64,000 nucleotides of DNA from UBA1161 sp002311745 (GCA_050018415.1 JBEKAB010000004.1:116262-180261), one strand, 5' to 3'; positions 15,848-24,975 are shown, counted from the stretch's first letter. Numbers and translations are program-made. Notes: a model not told the origin generated them from the sequence alone.

Positions 15848-17402
15848 TTTTTTGGCGTGGCTGATCGCCGCGACGTGGGGCTGGCTTGGCGTGTCCGCCG
15901 CGCCGGCGGCGCCCGCTTCGCAGCCGAGCTCCTCCGCGCCCCCCCAGCGCGATCTGCTGGCCCAATGCGGCGACAATCGCTTCTGGATCGCCCACGTGAT
16001 CCCCGCCGGTACAGCCGGCATCAATTACGACCGCACCGACCTGAACTGGCGCGACGACATCGGCGGAAGCTGGCGATCCTTGCCGACGATCTCGGCCCGA
16101 GTGGACAGCATGACCAGCGACGGCAACGAACTGCTGCTGGCCCTGCACAGCGGGCAATGGATGATCGCCGATGACAGCACCATTCGTCTGGGTTCGCCGC
16201 CACCCCACAATGCCAGGATGATCGCCCTGGCCAGCGAGCGGACCATCGTGTGGGCGATTGTTGAAGAGTCCGTCCCGGCCGGCGGGCCGCCCACGCGCCC
16301 GCTTTCGCCACCCACGACGCGTGCGGCGGTCAGCGTTGACATTCCCTCCATCGGCCCGCTGCCGCACCAACTAACCGCCTATCGCCTCAGCCTCGGCAAG
16401 TGGATCGACCCACAGCCCCTGCCCCCGGGCTTGACCGACCAGTCCCTGCTGTCGATGGCCGTGATCGACGGGCGACCGCTGCTCGGTTGGAAGGATGCCG
16501 AAGGGACCGTGTTCATCACCCGCTTGACGGAGAGCCGCGGCTGGTCGGCGCCTCTGACGAGGAGCGCGCCCGCCACCGCCGATTTCAAACTCCTGATCGC
16601 TCAGGATCAACCGGTGCTCTGGACCTCGGCGCCGGGCAGAGCGGGCCAACTTTGTTTTGGCGGCGATTTTTCGCGCGTGGTGCCGCTGACGATTTCCGGC
16701 GCGGCGCCGCCGGCGGATGCGCCGAAGACGTTCGTGCTGGCGTTCGGGTATTTCCGCTGGCTGGCCTTCGCGAACGATCAATTGTTCGAGCAGCGCTACG
16801 AGCTGGACGGCCGGCCACATGACCGGATGACCGCCATCGGCGGCGGGGCATCGGTGACCGTGCCGCTGCGGCGGTACGCGACGGCGTCGATCATCGTGGT
16901 GCTGATCGCCGCCATCGCCGCGATCGCCCAGCGGCGCGCTGGCGCGAGGCAGGGGCCGCGCGGCTCGCCGGGCCGACTCCGGATCGCTCCGCTGGGCGTG
17001 CGCGCGGCCGCCGGACTGGTGGATCTGGTTCCCGCCCTGACCACCCTGGGCGCCGCCCCGCGCACCGTCGCCGACGCCTCCGTCGTTGATCCGGCTACCT
17101 TGCTCAACATCGCCGCCCTGGCCGCGGTCACTTACGTCGCGCACACTCTGATCGCCGAGATGATCTGCGGCCAAACCATCGGCAAGATGATGTTCGGCCT
17201 GCGCGTGCTCGCCGCCAACGGGCGCAGGGCCCGCCCGGTGTCCTTGGCGATCCGAAATCTGCTGAGGATTGTCGAGCTGTGCCTGATCGTTCCGCTGTTT
17301 TGGACGCTGCTTTCTCCGCGGCGACAGCGACTGGGCGACCTGATGGCCAACACCATCGTCACCGCGGATGAACCCGAATCACCGTCCGATCAGCAGGCAT
17401 GA
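15828..17402 (+). CDS. RDD family membrane protein with large exported N-terminal domain
   Basis: The protein has 524 residues. A signal-like helix is followed by about 330 residues of periplasmic domain rich in short strands (WRSLPTISARVD, SGQWMIADDST, GRPLLGWKDAEG), resembling a beta-propeller. A single helix (ASIIVVLIAAIAAIAQR) follows, then a C-terminal RDD domain: GVRAAAGLVDLVPAL, GQTIGKMMFGLRVLA and RQRLGDLMANTIV. RDD domains are three-helix membrane units with conserved Arg and Asp; their function is poorly defined. It starts 20 bases inside the upstream lipoprotein gene and is the last gene of the operon. Confidence 0.8.
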   Translation: MRPVVHSFLAWLIAATWGWLGVSAAPAAPASQPSSSAPPQRDLLAQCGDNRFWIAHVIPAGTAGINYDRTDLNWRDDIGGSWRSLPTISARVDSMTSDGNELLLALHSGQWMIADDSTIRLGSPPPHNARMIALASERTIVWAIVEESVPAGGPPTRPLSPPTTRAAVSVDIPSIGPLPHQLTAYRLSLGKWIDPQPLPPGLTDQSLLSMAVIDGRPLLGWKDAEGTVFITRLTESRGWSAPLTRSAPATADFKLLIAQDQPVLWTSAPGRAGQLCFGGDFSRVVPLTISGAAPPADAPKTFVLAFGYFRWLAFANDQLFEQRYELDGRPHDRMTAIGGGASVTVPLRRYATASIIVVLIAAIAAIAQRRAGARQGPRGSPGRLRIAPLGVRAAAGLVDLVPALTTLGAAPRTVADASVVDPATLLNIAALAAVTYVAHTLIAEMICGQTIGKMMFGLRVLAANGRRARPVSLAIRNLLRIVELCLIVPLFWTLLSPRRQRLGDLMANTIVTADEPESPSDQQA

Positions 17403-17431
17403 CAAAAGAGGGGCGGGAGCTCTTCCTTGCT

Positions 17432-18997
17432 TCACAGCGAGCAGGCGATGATGGGCTGCTGCTCATCGGCGCTGTGGATCCAGCGACGGCCGTCCAGTTC
17501 GATCAAATCCATGGCGGCCTTGGGGCCCCACGTGTCCGGCGCGTACGGCTGGGGCGGCGCGGGGCTGCGCTGCCAGGCCTGCTCGAAGGGATCGATCACC
17601 TGCCAGGCCGCCTCTGCTTCGTCGCCGCGGATGAACAGCGTCTGATCCCCGAGCAGGGCATCGTACAACAGGCGCTCGTACGCTTCGGGCGGCTCGGCGT
17701 GAAAGGCGGTGCGATACAGAAAATCCAGCGCCACCGGCTTGATGGTCATCGTGCCGCCCGGCACCTTGCCGTTGAGTCGCCAACTGATCCCCTCGTCCGG
17801 CTGCACGCGGATGATCAGATCGTTGGGATACACCGGCGATTCGGATTGCTTCTGAAAGAGCGTCAGCGGCGGCGAGCGGAAGCGGACCATCACCTCGCTG
17901 AGTTTTTGCGGCATGCACTTTCCGGTCCGCAGGTAAAACGGCGTGCCGCTCCAGCGCCAGTTGTCGATGAACAGCTTGACCGCCGCGAAGGTTTCCGTTT
18001 TCGATCCCGGCGCCACGCCGGGGACCCTCAGGTATCCCGGCGTGGATGGGCGGGCCGAGTTGTGCTTGTACTGCCCCGGCCCGTACTGGCCGCGCACCGC
18101 ATACGCGTCCACCGGCCCGCGGCCCAGCGGGCGGATCGACTTGTACACCTTCACCTTCTCGTCTCGAATGCTCGTCGCATCCAGCGCCGCCGGCGGCTCC
18201 ATCGCCACCAACGCCATCAGTTGAAACATGTGGTTCTGGATCATGTCGCGCACGGCGCCGGCCTTGTCGTAATATCCGGCGCGGTCGTCGGCGCTGAGCG
18301 TTTCGGCCACCGTGACCTGGACGTGATCGATGTACTTGTAATTCCAGATCGGCTCGAAGATCGAGTTGGCAAACCGCATGACCATCAGGTTCTGAACCGT
18401 TTCCTTGCCCAGGTAATGGTCGATGCGGAAGACCTGTCTTTCATCCCAGTAAGCGTGCAGGACGTTGTTGAGGTGCTCGGCGCTGAGCAGGTCGCGGCCA
18501 AAGGGCTTCTCGACGATGATGCGCTGCCAGCCGTCGGGGTTGTCGGCGCCTTTTTGCTGTTGCTGCTCGCCCAGACGGCAGATGATCCCCTCGAACGCGT
18601 CCGGCGGGGTGGAGAGGTAGAAAAGCCGGTTGCCGTCCGTCTCGTGCGTCCGGTCCAGCTCCTTGAGCTTGGCTGCCAGGCGAGCGTGGTCCTGCGGCGA
18701 ATCGTACGACCCGGCCACATAATAGATGTTCTGTTCCATCCGCTGCCAGACGGACGGGTCAATGGGCTGGCGGCGGGCGTGCTTCTGGATCGCCTCGTAG
18801 CAATCCTTGCGGTACTGCTGATCGTCCAGCGCCGTGCCGTCTTTCTTCTGCGTCGAGCGCGCGTATCCCACCAGGACGAAGCGGTCGCTCACCAACCGCT
18901 CGCGGCACATTTCGTAAATCGCCGGAATCAGCTTGAGCTGCGCCAGATCGCCGCTGGCGCCGAAAATCACCATCGCGCAGGGAACCGACTTGGGCAT
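17432..18997 (-). CDS. zwf: Glucose-6-phosphate 1-dehydrogenase
   Basis: The 521-residue protein has an NADP-binding N-terminus MVIFGASGDLAQLKLIPAIY, the active-site signature RIDHYLGKETVQNL, EKPFGRDL, and a full C-terminal domain ending in the family-typical WGPKAAMDLI. It catalyses the first oxidative step of the pentose phosphate pathway in the cytosol. No other pathway gene (gnd, pgl) is adjacent. It converges with the RDD gene (29-base gap) and is divergent from the M29 peptidase gene. Confidence 0.97.
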   Translation of the reverse strand: MPKSVPCAMVIFGASGDLAQLKLIPAIYEMCRERLVSDRFVLVGYARSTQKKDGTALDDQQYRKDCYEAIQKHARRQPIDPSVWQRMEQNIYYVAGSYDSPQDHARLAAKLKELDRTHETDGNRLFYLSTPPDAFEGIICRLGEQQQQKGADNPDGWQRIIVEKPFGRDLLSAEHLNNVLHAYWDERQVFRIDHYLGKETVQNLMVMRFANSIFEPIWNYKYIDHVQVTVAETLSADDRAGYYDKAGAVRDMIQNHMFQLMALVAMEPPAALDATSIRDEKVKVYKSIRPLGRGPVDAYAVRGQYGPGQYKHNSARPSTPGYLRVPGVAPGSKTETFAAVKLFIDNWRWSGTPFYLRTGKCMPQKLSEVMVRFRSPPLTLFQKQSESPVYPNDLIIRVQPDEGISWRLNGKVPGGTMTIKPVALDFLYRTAFHAEPPEAYERLLYDALLGDQTLFIRGDEAEAAWQVIDPFEQAWQRSPAPPQPYAPDTWGPKAAMDLIELDGRRWIHSADEQQPIIACSL

Positions 18998-19089
18998 GCT
19001 CGCAACCTCGTTTTGGAAGTCGCGCCTACACTAACCGAAGCGGCTTGGCGCCGCGACAGGATGCAATCACTTCGACTACAATTCGGCCT

Positions 19090-20217
19090 ATGCGCGATCC
19101 CCGTTTGTCCAAACTTGCCGAGGTCCTGGTCTGGTACAGCGTTGGCGTACAAAAAGATCAGATTGTCCGGATTCACGGTCCGAGCCTGGCGGCGCCTCTG
19201 GTCTGCGAAATCTATCGCCAGGTGGTCCTGGCCGGCGGGCATCCGCTGGTCCGCGTCGCTCCGGAAGACTTGACGGAGATCTTCTTCAAGACCGCCTCCG
19301 ACGAGCAGCTCCAATACCTCAATCCGCTGGACAAGGTGGAGATGGAAACCGTTGACTGTTCCATCGGCATCTGGGCGGACGAAAACACCAAATCGCTGAC
19401 GCACTGCGATTCCAAGCGCATGGCCAAGAGGAGCGCCGCCCGCCAGCCGATTTTTGACATCTTCATGCGCCGCGCTGCCGAGGGAAAACTCAAATGGACC
19501 GGCACGCAGTTTCCCTGCCAGGCCAGCGCCCAGGATGCGGAGATGTCCCTGTCGGAATACGAGGATTTCGTGTTCGGCGCCGGTCTGCTGGACAAGCCCG
19601 ACCCGGTCGCCGCGTGGAAAGAAGTTTCCCAGCGTCAGCAGCGGCTGGTGGATTTCTTGTCGGGCAAAGCGGACTACCGCGTCGTGGCCGCCAACGGCAC
19701 CGACCTGCGCCTCTCCGTGGCCGGCATGAAATGGATCAACTGCGACGGCCACGAAAATTTCCCCGACGGCGAGGTCTTCACCGGCCCGGTGCTGGACAGC
19801 GCCAGCGGCGTGGTGGCGTTCAGCTTTCCCGCCGTGCATCACGGCCGCGAAGTCGACGGCGTGCGCCTGAGCTTCAAAAACGGCAAAGTCGTCGACGCCT
19901 CCGCCGCCAAGGGTCAGGATTTTTTGTTTTCCATGCTCGACATGGACGGCGGCAGCCGGTTGCTCGGCGAATGCGCCATCGGCTGCAACTACAAGATCAC
20001 CCGCTACACGCGAAACACCTTGTTCGACGAGAAAATCGGCGGCACGGTGCACTTCGCCCTGGGCGCCGGCTTTCCCGAAACCGGCAACCACAATCAGAGC
20101 GGCCTGCACTGGGATATGGTCGTCGATCTCCGCGCGGGCGGACACGTCGAGATCGACGGCATGAAATTCAGCGAGAACGGCAAATTCACGCGCGAGGACT
20201 TTCCGGGGGAACGCTGA
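19090..20217 (+). CDS. M29 family aminopeptidase
   Basis: The 375-residue metallopeptidase has the expected ligands in order: NFPDGEVFTGP (Glu), LLGECAIG (Glu), GNHNQSG and GLHWDMV (His, Asp), with the conserved Tyr in YKITRY. M29 enzymes (AmpS, PepS) are cytosolic dimers that release N-terminal residues. The ATG at 19090, giving MRDPRLSKLAEVL, matches the usual N-terminus; an in-frame ATG further upstream would add a segment without family resemblance. Confidence 0.92.
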   Translation: MRDPRLSKLAEVLVWYSVGVQKDQIVRIHGPSLAAPLVCEIYRQVVLAGGHPLVRVAPEDLTEIFFKTASDEQLQYLNPLDKVEMETVDCSIGIWADENTKSLTHCDSKRMAKRSAARQPIFDIFMRRAAEGKLKWTGTQFPCQASAQDAEMSLSEYEDFVFGAGLLDKPDPVAAWKEVSQRQQRLVDFLSGKADYRVVAANGTDLRLSVAGMKWINCDGHENFPDGEVFTGPVLDSASGVVAFSFPAVHHGREVDGVRLSFKNGKVVDASAAKGQDFLFSMLDMDGGSRLLGECAIGCNYKITRYTRNTLFDEKIGGTVHFALGAGFPETGNHNQSGLHWDMVVDLRAGGHVEIDGMKFSENGKFTREDFPGER

Positions 20218-20279
20218 AACCGATCCCACGGGGGCGCGAGCGACGGCTGGACGTGATCTTTGTGGAATGGCCGCTGTGA

Positions 20280-21449
20280 TTAGGCCACGGCGGCGACGAC
20301 CTTTCGGGCCGCGTCGGTCAGGTCCGTCGCCGTCTGCAGCGTCGGCATTTCGCCGCGGGCTGAGGCCAGGATCTTGCGCGCCTGCTCGACGTTGGTTCCT
20401 TCCAGGCGCACCACCACGGGAATGTTGAATGCGACCTCGCGGCCGGCCTGCACCAGGGCCTCGGCGATCAGGTCACACTTGGCGATCCCGCCGAAAATGT
20501 TCACCAGAATTCCCTTCACGCGCGGGTCAGACAGAATGATGCGAAATGCCTCGATGGCGCCTTCGGCGGTGACGCTGCCGCCGACGTCCAGAAAATTCGC
20601 CGGCTCCGCCCCGTGCAACTTGACGATGTCCATCGTCGCCATGGCCAGCCCGGCTCCGTTCACCACGCACCCGATGGTTCCGTCCAAAGCAATGTAGTTC
20701 AGATCGGCCTTGCGCGCCCGCACGTCCAGGGGGCGTTCCTGCGATTCATCCGCCAGCGCCGCCAGGTCCAGGTGGCGAAAGAGCGCGTTGTCGTCCAAGT
20801 CCAATTTGGCGTCGATCGCCAGAAGATGGCCGTCCTTGGTGATCACCAGCGGATTGATCTCCGCCAGCGAAGCGTCGGTCTCCTGGAATACCCTGGCCAG
20901 GTTGAGCATGAGCGTGGCCGCCTCGCCCACCCACCTGCCGGAAAAGCCCAGCTTGTACGCCAGGTCGCGCGCCTGGAAGGGCTGCAAACCCAGCAGCGGA
21001 TGCAGCGCCTCCCTGAGCACCTTTTGCGGCGATTGTTTTGCAACCTCTTCGATTTCCACGCCGCCCTCGGCAGAGGCGATGAGCGCTGCCGCCGATCGCG
21101 CGCGGTCGATGGTGATTCCCAGGTAGAATTCCTTGGCGATATTGACGGCCGGAGCCACCAGCAGAACGGAGACCGGCACGCCTTCGGGCCCGGTCTGGCG
21201 GCTGATCATGCGATTGGAGAGCATGAACTTCGCCGCCGCCGCCGCCTCGAGCGCGGATTGGACCCGTTTCACAAATCCGGCCTTGCCGCGCCCGCCCGCG
21301 TGGACTTGCGCTTTGACCACGCACGCCGGCGCCTGCAGCGATTTAAACGCCTCCGCGGCCGCCTCCGGCGAACGCACCACCTGGGCCGCCGGCACCGGAA
21401 TCCCATGCTCCGCCAAAATCTGCCTCGCCTGGTATTCGTGGAGTTTCAT
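20280..21449 (-). CDS. sucC: Succinyl-CoA ligase (ADP-forming) beta subunit
   Basis: The 389-residue protein starts with the family-perfect MKLHEYQARQILAEHGIPVP. It has the ATP-grasp parts VKAQVHAGGRGKAG and LAEINPLVITKDG, and the CoA-ligase core FLDVGG, ILVNIFGGIAKCD and VVVRLEGTNVEQA. The partner sucD is not next to it in this window, which is unusual because the two are normally paired. The gene follows the nucleotidyltransferase gene by 13 bases in the same direction. Confidence 0.95.
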   Translation of the reverse strand: MKLHEYQARQILAEHGIPVPAAQVVRSPEAAAEAFKSLQAPACVVKAQVHAGGRGKAGFVKRVQSALEAAAAAKFMLSNRMISRQTGPEGVPVSVLLVAPAVNIAKEFYLGITIDRARSAAALIASAEGGVEIEEVAKQSPQKVLREALHPLLGLQPFQARDLAYKLGFSGRWVGEAATLMLNLARVFQETDASLAEINPLVITKDGHLLAIDAKLDLDDNALFRHLDLAALADESQERPLDVRARKADLNYIALDGTIGCVVNGAGLAMATMDIVKLHGAEPANFLDVGGSVTAEGAIEAFRIILSDPRVKGILVNIFGGIAKCDLIAEALVQAGREVAFNIPVVVRLEGTNVEQARKILASARGEMPTLQTATDLTDAARKVVAAVA

Positions 21450-21462
21450 CAAATCGCCTCGG

Positions 21463-22053
21463 TCAGGGCGCCGCATCGTTCACATTCGACCCCAGCCGAT
21501 CTGCGTCGTTCAGCAGCCGGGCCAACAGCGATTGTACGCCCAGCTCCTTGGCCCAGTGCTGCAAGTAGCCGCGGTCCAACAAATGGCCGTTCAATACCGC
21601 CACCCCCAAGGCATCCTGGTACTGCCGCTCGGACACGGACTGCTGAGACCATTCCAACTTGGACAGGATGGAATCTTCCGCAGTAACGACCGCGACGTCC
21701 GTGCCAAGAAGGTTGGCTTGAATCCTTCGCCGGAATTCTTCCAAACTGAACGGACGGCTTTTGCGCACGATAAGGTCGGCTTTCCAACCACCATCGGTGT
21801 CGATGACGTTGAATTGCGATCGGTTGACCAATGCTTGGCGGGCCGCTTCGGAGCTGACGTACCACTGCGAAGGCAGCGAGCGGAGAAAACGCTCCAGACT
21901 TTCGTGGGTCGGCTCGATCACCAGGTCGAGATGGTTGGTTGCCCGGGGCTGGCCATGGAAACTGCTTGCCAGCGATCCGCTGATCATGAAGGGAATTCCG
22001 CCGTCGCGCAGCCGCGATGCCAATTCCCCCAGAAAGTCTTGCTGATTTCTCAC
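21463..22053 (-). CDS. MNT-like nucleotidyltransferase protein, possible toxin-type partner
   Basis: The protein has 196 residues. The N-terminus has the minimal nucleotidyltransferase pattern ISGSLASSFHGQPRATNHLD followed by LVI. The GS motif plus the first acidic residues are present; the rest is helical with TAEDSILSKLEW. Similar proteins are annotated as nucleotidyltransferases of unknown role and often pair with a small gene. The GTG start overlaps the TGA of the upstream 82-residue gene. It is compact, co-directional and accessory in feel, so a toxin-antitoxin-like pair is possible but not shown. Confidence 0.7.
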   Translation of the reverse strand: MRNQQDFLGELASRLRDGGIPFMISGSLASSFHGQPRATNHLDLVIEPTHESLERFLRSLPSQWYVSSEAARQALVNRSQFNVIDTDGGWKADLIVRKSRPFSLEEFRRRIQANLLGTDVAVVTAEDSILSKLEWSQQSVSERQYQDALGVAVLNGHLLDRGYLQHWAKELGVQSLLARLLNDADRLGSNVNDAAP

Positions 22054-22298
22054 GCCTGCACGTCCTCCGACGGGAAGGCCAGCTTGAACAGGCGATCTCC
22101 CATGGCCAGCTTGGCCGCTGCCAGTTGCACGCGTCGCTGATCATAATCGGGGTGCCGGCGGCGCACGCCCGCCTCCGTCACCGCTCGCAGTGAATCGCTG
22201 AGGATGAATGTCATTCGCGCCCGGCCGCCCATACCCAGCCGCTGGAGCGTCTTCCAGGACGCGATCTCCGCCTCGTTGTGTGCGGCCTGCGCTGCCAT
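22050..22298 (-). CDS. Small helical protein paired with a nucleotidyltransferase
   Basis: The 82-residue product has the pattern LSDSLRAVTEAGVRRRHPDY followed by AAAKLAMGDRLFKLAFP. This is seen in small proteins encoded before nucleotidyltransferase genes, whose shared core is a Ser-Asp-Ser-Leu-Arg helix followed by an RxRHP motif. It overlaps its partner by four bases. It could be the antitoxin or regulator half of a pair; there is no clear DNA-binding motif. Confidence 0.65.
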   Translation of the reverse strand: MAAQAAHNEAEIASWKTLQRLGMGGRARMTFILSDSLRAVTEAGVRRRHPDYDQRRVQLAAAKLAMGDRLFKLAFPSEDVQA

Positions 22299-22339
22299 GT
22301 CTCACCGCCAAGTACGATCAATTGATACAATCCCCTGCC

Positions 22340-23041
22340 ATGATTCGCAAACAGCCGGCGGCCATTGTCCTGAGCAGCGGCGGAATTGATAGCACCACGT
22401 GCTTGGCCATCGCCCGGCATGAGGGATTTGAGCCGCTGTACTGCTTGTCCTTCGATTACGGTCAGCGGCATCGGCATGAATTGGCCGCGGCGGCGGCGGT
22501 GGCCAAGGCCATGGGCGCGGCCGAACATCGCGTCATCAAAATCGATCTGCGCCAATTCGGCAAAAGCGCCCTGACGGATGCCATCGACGTGCCGAAGGAC
22601 CGAAGCCCAAGCCAGATGTCCGCGGACATTCCGGTGACCTACGTCCCGGCGCGCAACACGATTTTTCTTTCCTACGCCCTGGCCTGGGCGGAAGTGCTGG
22701 ATGTGCGAGATGTTTTCATCGGCGTGAACGCCATCGATTACAGCGGCTATCCCGATTGCCGCCCGCAGTTCATCGCCGCGTTCGAGGCGATGGCGAACGT
22801 GGCGACGAAAATGACGACCACGTCCGGTCAAAGGCCGTTCAAAATCCACGCGCCGCTGATCCGTCTGACCAAGGCGCAGATCATTCGCCGCGGAATCGAG
22901 TTGGGCGTTGATTTTGGCCTGACCCACAGTTGTTACGATCCGGACGAGGAGGGCCGGGCCTGCGGCCGATGCGACAGTTGCCTGCTCCGCAAAAAAGGGT
23001 TCGCCGAGGCCGGCGTGAGCGACCCGACGCGCTATCAGTGA
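22340..23041 (+). CDS. queC: 7-cyano-7-deazaguanine synthase
   Basis: The 233-residue ATP-dependent ligase has the PP-loop SSGGIDSTTCLAIAR, the family blocks SFDYGQRHRHEL, VTYVPARNTIFLSYALAWAE and NAIDYSGYPDCRPQFI, and the zinc site CYDPDEEGRACGRCDSCLLR. It makes preQ0, the precursor of queuosine. The other pathway genes (queD, queE, queF) are not here. The ATG giving MIRKQPAAIVL is chosen; frames extending further upstream lack conservation. The 3' end overlaps the convergent GH29 gene by seven bases. Confidence 0.96.
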   Translation: MIRKQPAAIVLSSGGIDSTTCLAIARHEGFEPLYCLSFDYGQRHRHELAAAAAVAKAMGAAEHRVIKIDLRQFGKSALTDAIDVPKDRSPSQMSADIPVTYVPARNTIFLSYALAWAEVLDVRDVFIGVNAIDYSGYPDCRPQFIAAFEAMANVATKMTTTSGQRPFKIHAPLIRLTKAQIIRRGIELGVDFGLTHSCYDPDEEGRACGRCDSCLLRKKGFAEAGVSDPTRYQ

Positions 23042-24657
23042 TCGGACTTGGCGAATTGCGGCGTAATGCGGAACGCCAACGCGTAATCGCACGGCTTTTC
23101 CGGGGGCAAATCGATCGTCAAACCGTTTTGATCGCGCCTCCAGATCAGCTTGGCCGCCGAGCCCAGCAGGGTGATGCCGGCAATCTCGCGGCGGTAGACA
23201 GGACTGCCGGCCGCCAAGGTCTTGATCGTGAGTTTCCCATCGGCCGGCCAGCCCATGGCGATGGCATACAGCACGTCTCCCTTGGTGGTGAAGCGGATGT
23301 CTTGTGGTCCCATGAGGTCCCACTTGCGCTCCATGCCGCGCGTCGCCGGCAGCGCAAGGGCCGGACCTTCGCCCAAGACCGCAAACGGCCGCGTGCCGAA
23401 AATGCACTCGCCGTTGATGTCCATCCATTGGGTCAGCTCCGCGACGAATTTCAGCTCATCATCATCCAGCGTCCCATCCGGCCGCACGGGAATGCTCAGA
23501 AGCAAATTCCCGTTCTTGCTGACCACGTCGACCAGATATTGGATGATCATCGGGGCCGTGCGGTAGTGGATGCCGCGGTGATAGTGCCACTGGCCGATGC
23601 ACATGTCGGTCTGGTAAGGCAGGGGATCGATGTCCTGGCTGCGAGCGCGCTCGCGATCCATCACGACGCATTGCTGCTGCTGTTGATTGAGATGCTTGGT
23701 GTTGAGTACGGCTTCCAGGTTGCCCTGGTGCCACTGCATGCTCTGGTTGTAGTAATACGCCGTCAGCCGCAGCCCCACGTCGCTGTAATCCGCCAGCGGC
23801 ATGACGCGATCGTCGAAGTAGATCAGGTCCGGACGATATTTGTTGATGAGGTCCTTGGTTCGATTGTAAAACTTGTCGATGTACGCCTGGTCCGGCGGTG
23901 CGCCGATGGGGTGATTCTGCGCGTACAGGTCCTGCGGATCGTAACCATCCCACCATTTTCCCTTGCCTTGGGCCTTGGTGAGCTTGCCGTCGTAGGGCAC
24001 GCCCTTCATCGGCCCGCCGGCATCCGCGCCCTGCGCTGGCTCGAACCACGTCCAGGCGCGGGCGCAGTGAACGCTGACGCCGAATCTCAGCCCGTTTTGC
24101 CGCGCCGCCTCCGCCCAGATCCCCACGATGTCCTTGTGTGGCCCGATGTTGAGCGAATTCCACGGCTGATACGTGCTGTCAAAACAATCGAAGTTGTCAT
24201 GGTGGTTGGCCAGGGCCACGAAATATTTAGCTCCGGCGCGCTTGTAGAGCTTGATCAGCTTGTCCGGGTCCCAGTGCTCGGCGTGCCACAGGTGATCGAT
24301 GTCCTTGAACCCGAACTGGCTCGGATGCCCGTAGTGCTCCAGGTGATAGCGGTAGTCGGCTTCCGTCGGGATGTACATCTTGCGGGCGTACCAGTCCCCC
24401 TGTTCCGGAACGCACTGGGCCGACCAGTGCGCCCAGATGCCGAACTTGGCATCGCGGAACCACTGGGGCGTTTGGTACTGCGCCAGCGACTGCCAATCGG
24501 GCTGGAATTTTTCGCTCAACACGGGCTTGCTGGGTTGCACGTTCTGTTTCTCGCTCTGACACGATATGGCCAACGCCGCGCCGATCAATCCGATTGCCAT
24601 GGCCGCTGACGTTGCCCACCTAAACAGCCGCCTCCTGAGGCACAAAGAGTCTTTCAT
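23035..24657 (-). CDS. GH29 alpha-L-fucosidase, lipoprotein
   Basis: The 540-residue protein has a signal peptide and lipobox-like AISC, then the GH29 catalytic barrel: WFRDAKFGIWAHW, the ALANHHDNFDCFDS block (normally KHHDGF), and RPDLIYFDD with the probable nucleophile Asp in the usual position. After it come NGNLLLSIPVRPDGT and a C-terminal beta domain. It removes terminal fucose, or a related sugar, from glycans at the cell surface. The ATG at 24657 gives the lipoprotein signal; the longer upstream frame runs towards tRNA-Phe. The Lys-to-Ala change before NHHD is slightly atypical. Confidence 0.9.
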   Translation of the reverse strand: MKDSLCLRRRLFRWATSAAMAIGLIGAALAISCQSEKQNVQPSKPVLSEKFQPDWQSLAQYQTPQWFRDAKFGIWAHWSAQCVPEQGDWYARKMYIPTEADYRYHLEHYGHPSQFGFKDIDHLWHAEHWDPDKLIKLYKRAGAKYFVALANHHDNFDCFDSTYQPWNSLNIGPHKDIVGIWAEAARQNGLRFGVSVHCARAWTWFEPAQGADAGGPMKGVPYDGKLTKAQGKGKWWDGYDPQDLYAQNHPIGAPPDQAYIDKFYNRTKDLINKYRPDLIYFDDRVMPLADYSDVGLRLTAYYYNQSMQWHQGNLEAVLNTKHLNQQQQQCVVMDRERARSQDIDPLPYQTDMCIGQWHYHRGIHYRTAPMIIQYLVDVVSKNGNLLLSIPVRPDGTLDDDELKFVAELTQWMDINGECIFGTRPFAVLGEGPALALPATRGMERKWDLMGPQDIRFTTKGDVLYAIAMGWPADGKLTIKTLAAGSPVYRREIAGITLLGSAAKLIWRRDQNGLTIDLPPEKPCDYALAFRITPQFAKSDH

Positions 24658-24753
24658 TTGCCTTCTGAGTTTGCCCGCCGCCGGGTCTTCGTCAAGCGCC
24701 GCGGTCGTGCTTGCAAACCCCTGATCGGGGTCTAGAATTGCCCCGTTTGATTC

Positions 24754-24826
24754 GGGCAGATAGCTCAGTTGGTAGAGCAATGGACTGAAAATCCATGTGT
24801 CGCCGGTTCAACTCCGGCTCTGCCCA
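24754..24826 (+). tRNA. tRNA-Phe (GAA)
   Basis: A 73-base cloverleaf: acceptor GGGCAGA/TCTGCCC, D arm GCTCAGTTGGTAGAGC, anticodon stem-loop TGGACTGAAAATCCA with anticodon GAA, T arm CCGGTTCAACTCCGG, discriminator A. CCA is not encoded. Confidence 0.97.
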
Positions 24827-24846
24827 TTGCGGCCATCGGCCGCAAT
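24826..24846 (+). terminator. Hairpin directly after tRNA-Phe
   Basis: A perfect 9-bp stem, ATTGCGGCC with GGCCGCAAT, and a three-base loop. It starts on the discriminator base of the tRNA. There is no T-tract, so it may serve as a processing or termination signal rather than a classical intrinsic terminator. Confidence 0.55.
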
Positions 24847-24847
24847 A

Positions 24848-24948
24848 GAGCAGTGGAGCAGTAGAACAGTGGATCAGTAGAGCAAAGAAAATACGCCAAT
24901 ACGGGCGATTCCACTGCGGTCTACTGTTCTACTGTTCAACTGCTCTTC
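24848..24948. repeat. Octamer simple repeats in inverted arrangement
   Basis: Units GAGCAGTG, GAGCAGTA, GAACAGTG, GATCAGTA and GAGCAAAG (24848-24887) are followed by the same family on the other strand (24911-24948: CTACTGTT twice, CAACTGCT). The two arms could pair into a long imperfect stem with a 25-base loop. Confidence 0.65.
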
Positions 24949-24975
24949 CCGACCGGCTCTCAGCGGCGATTGCGG

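Noticed and set aside
17399..19273. Long plus-strand frame opposite zwf
   Set aside because: It is the antisense shadow of zwf, produced by GC-rich codon bias. The translation is Arg/His/Val-rich without any domain, while zwf on the other strand is unambiguous.
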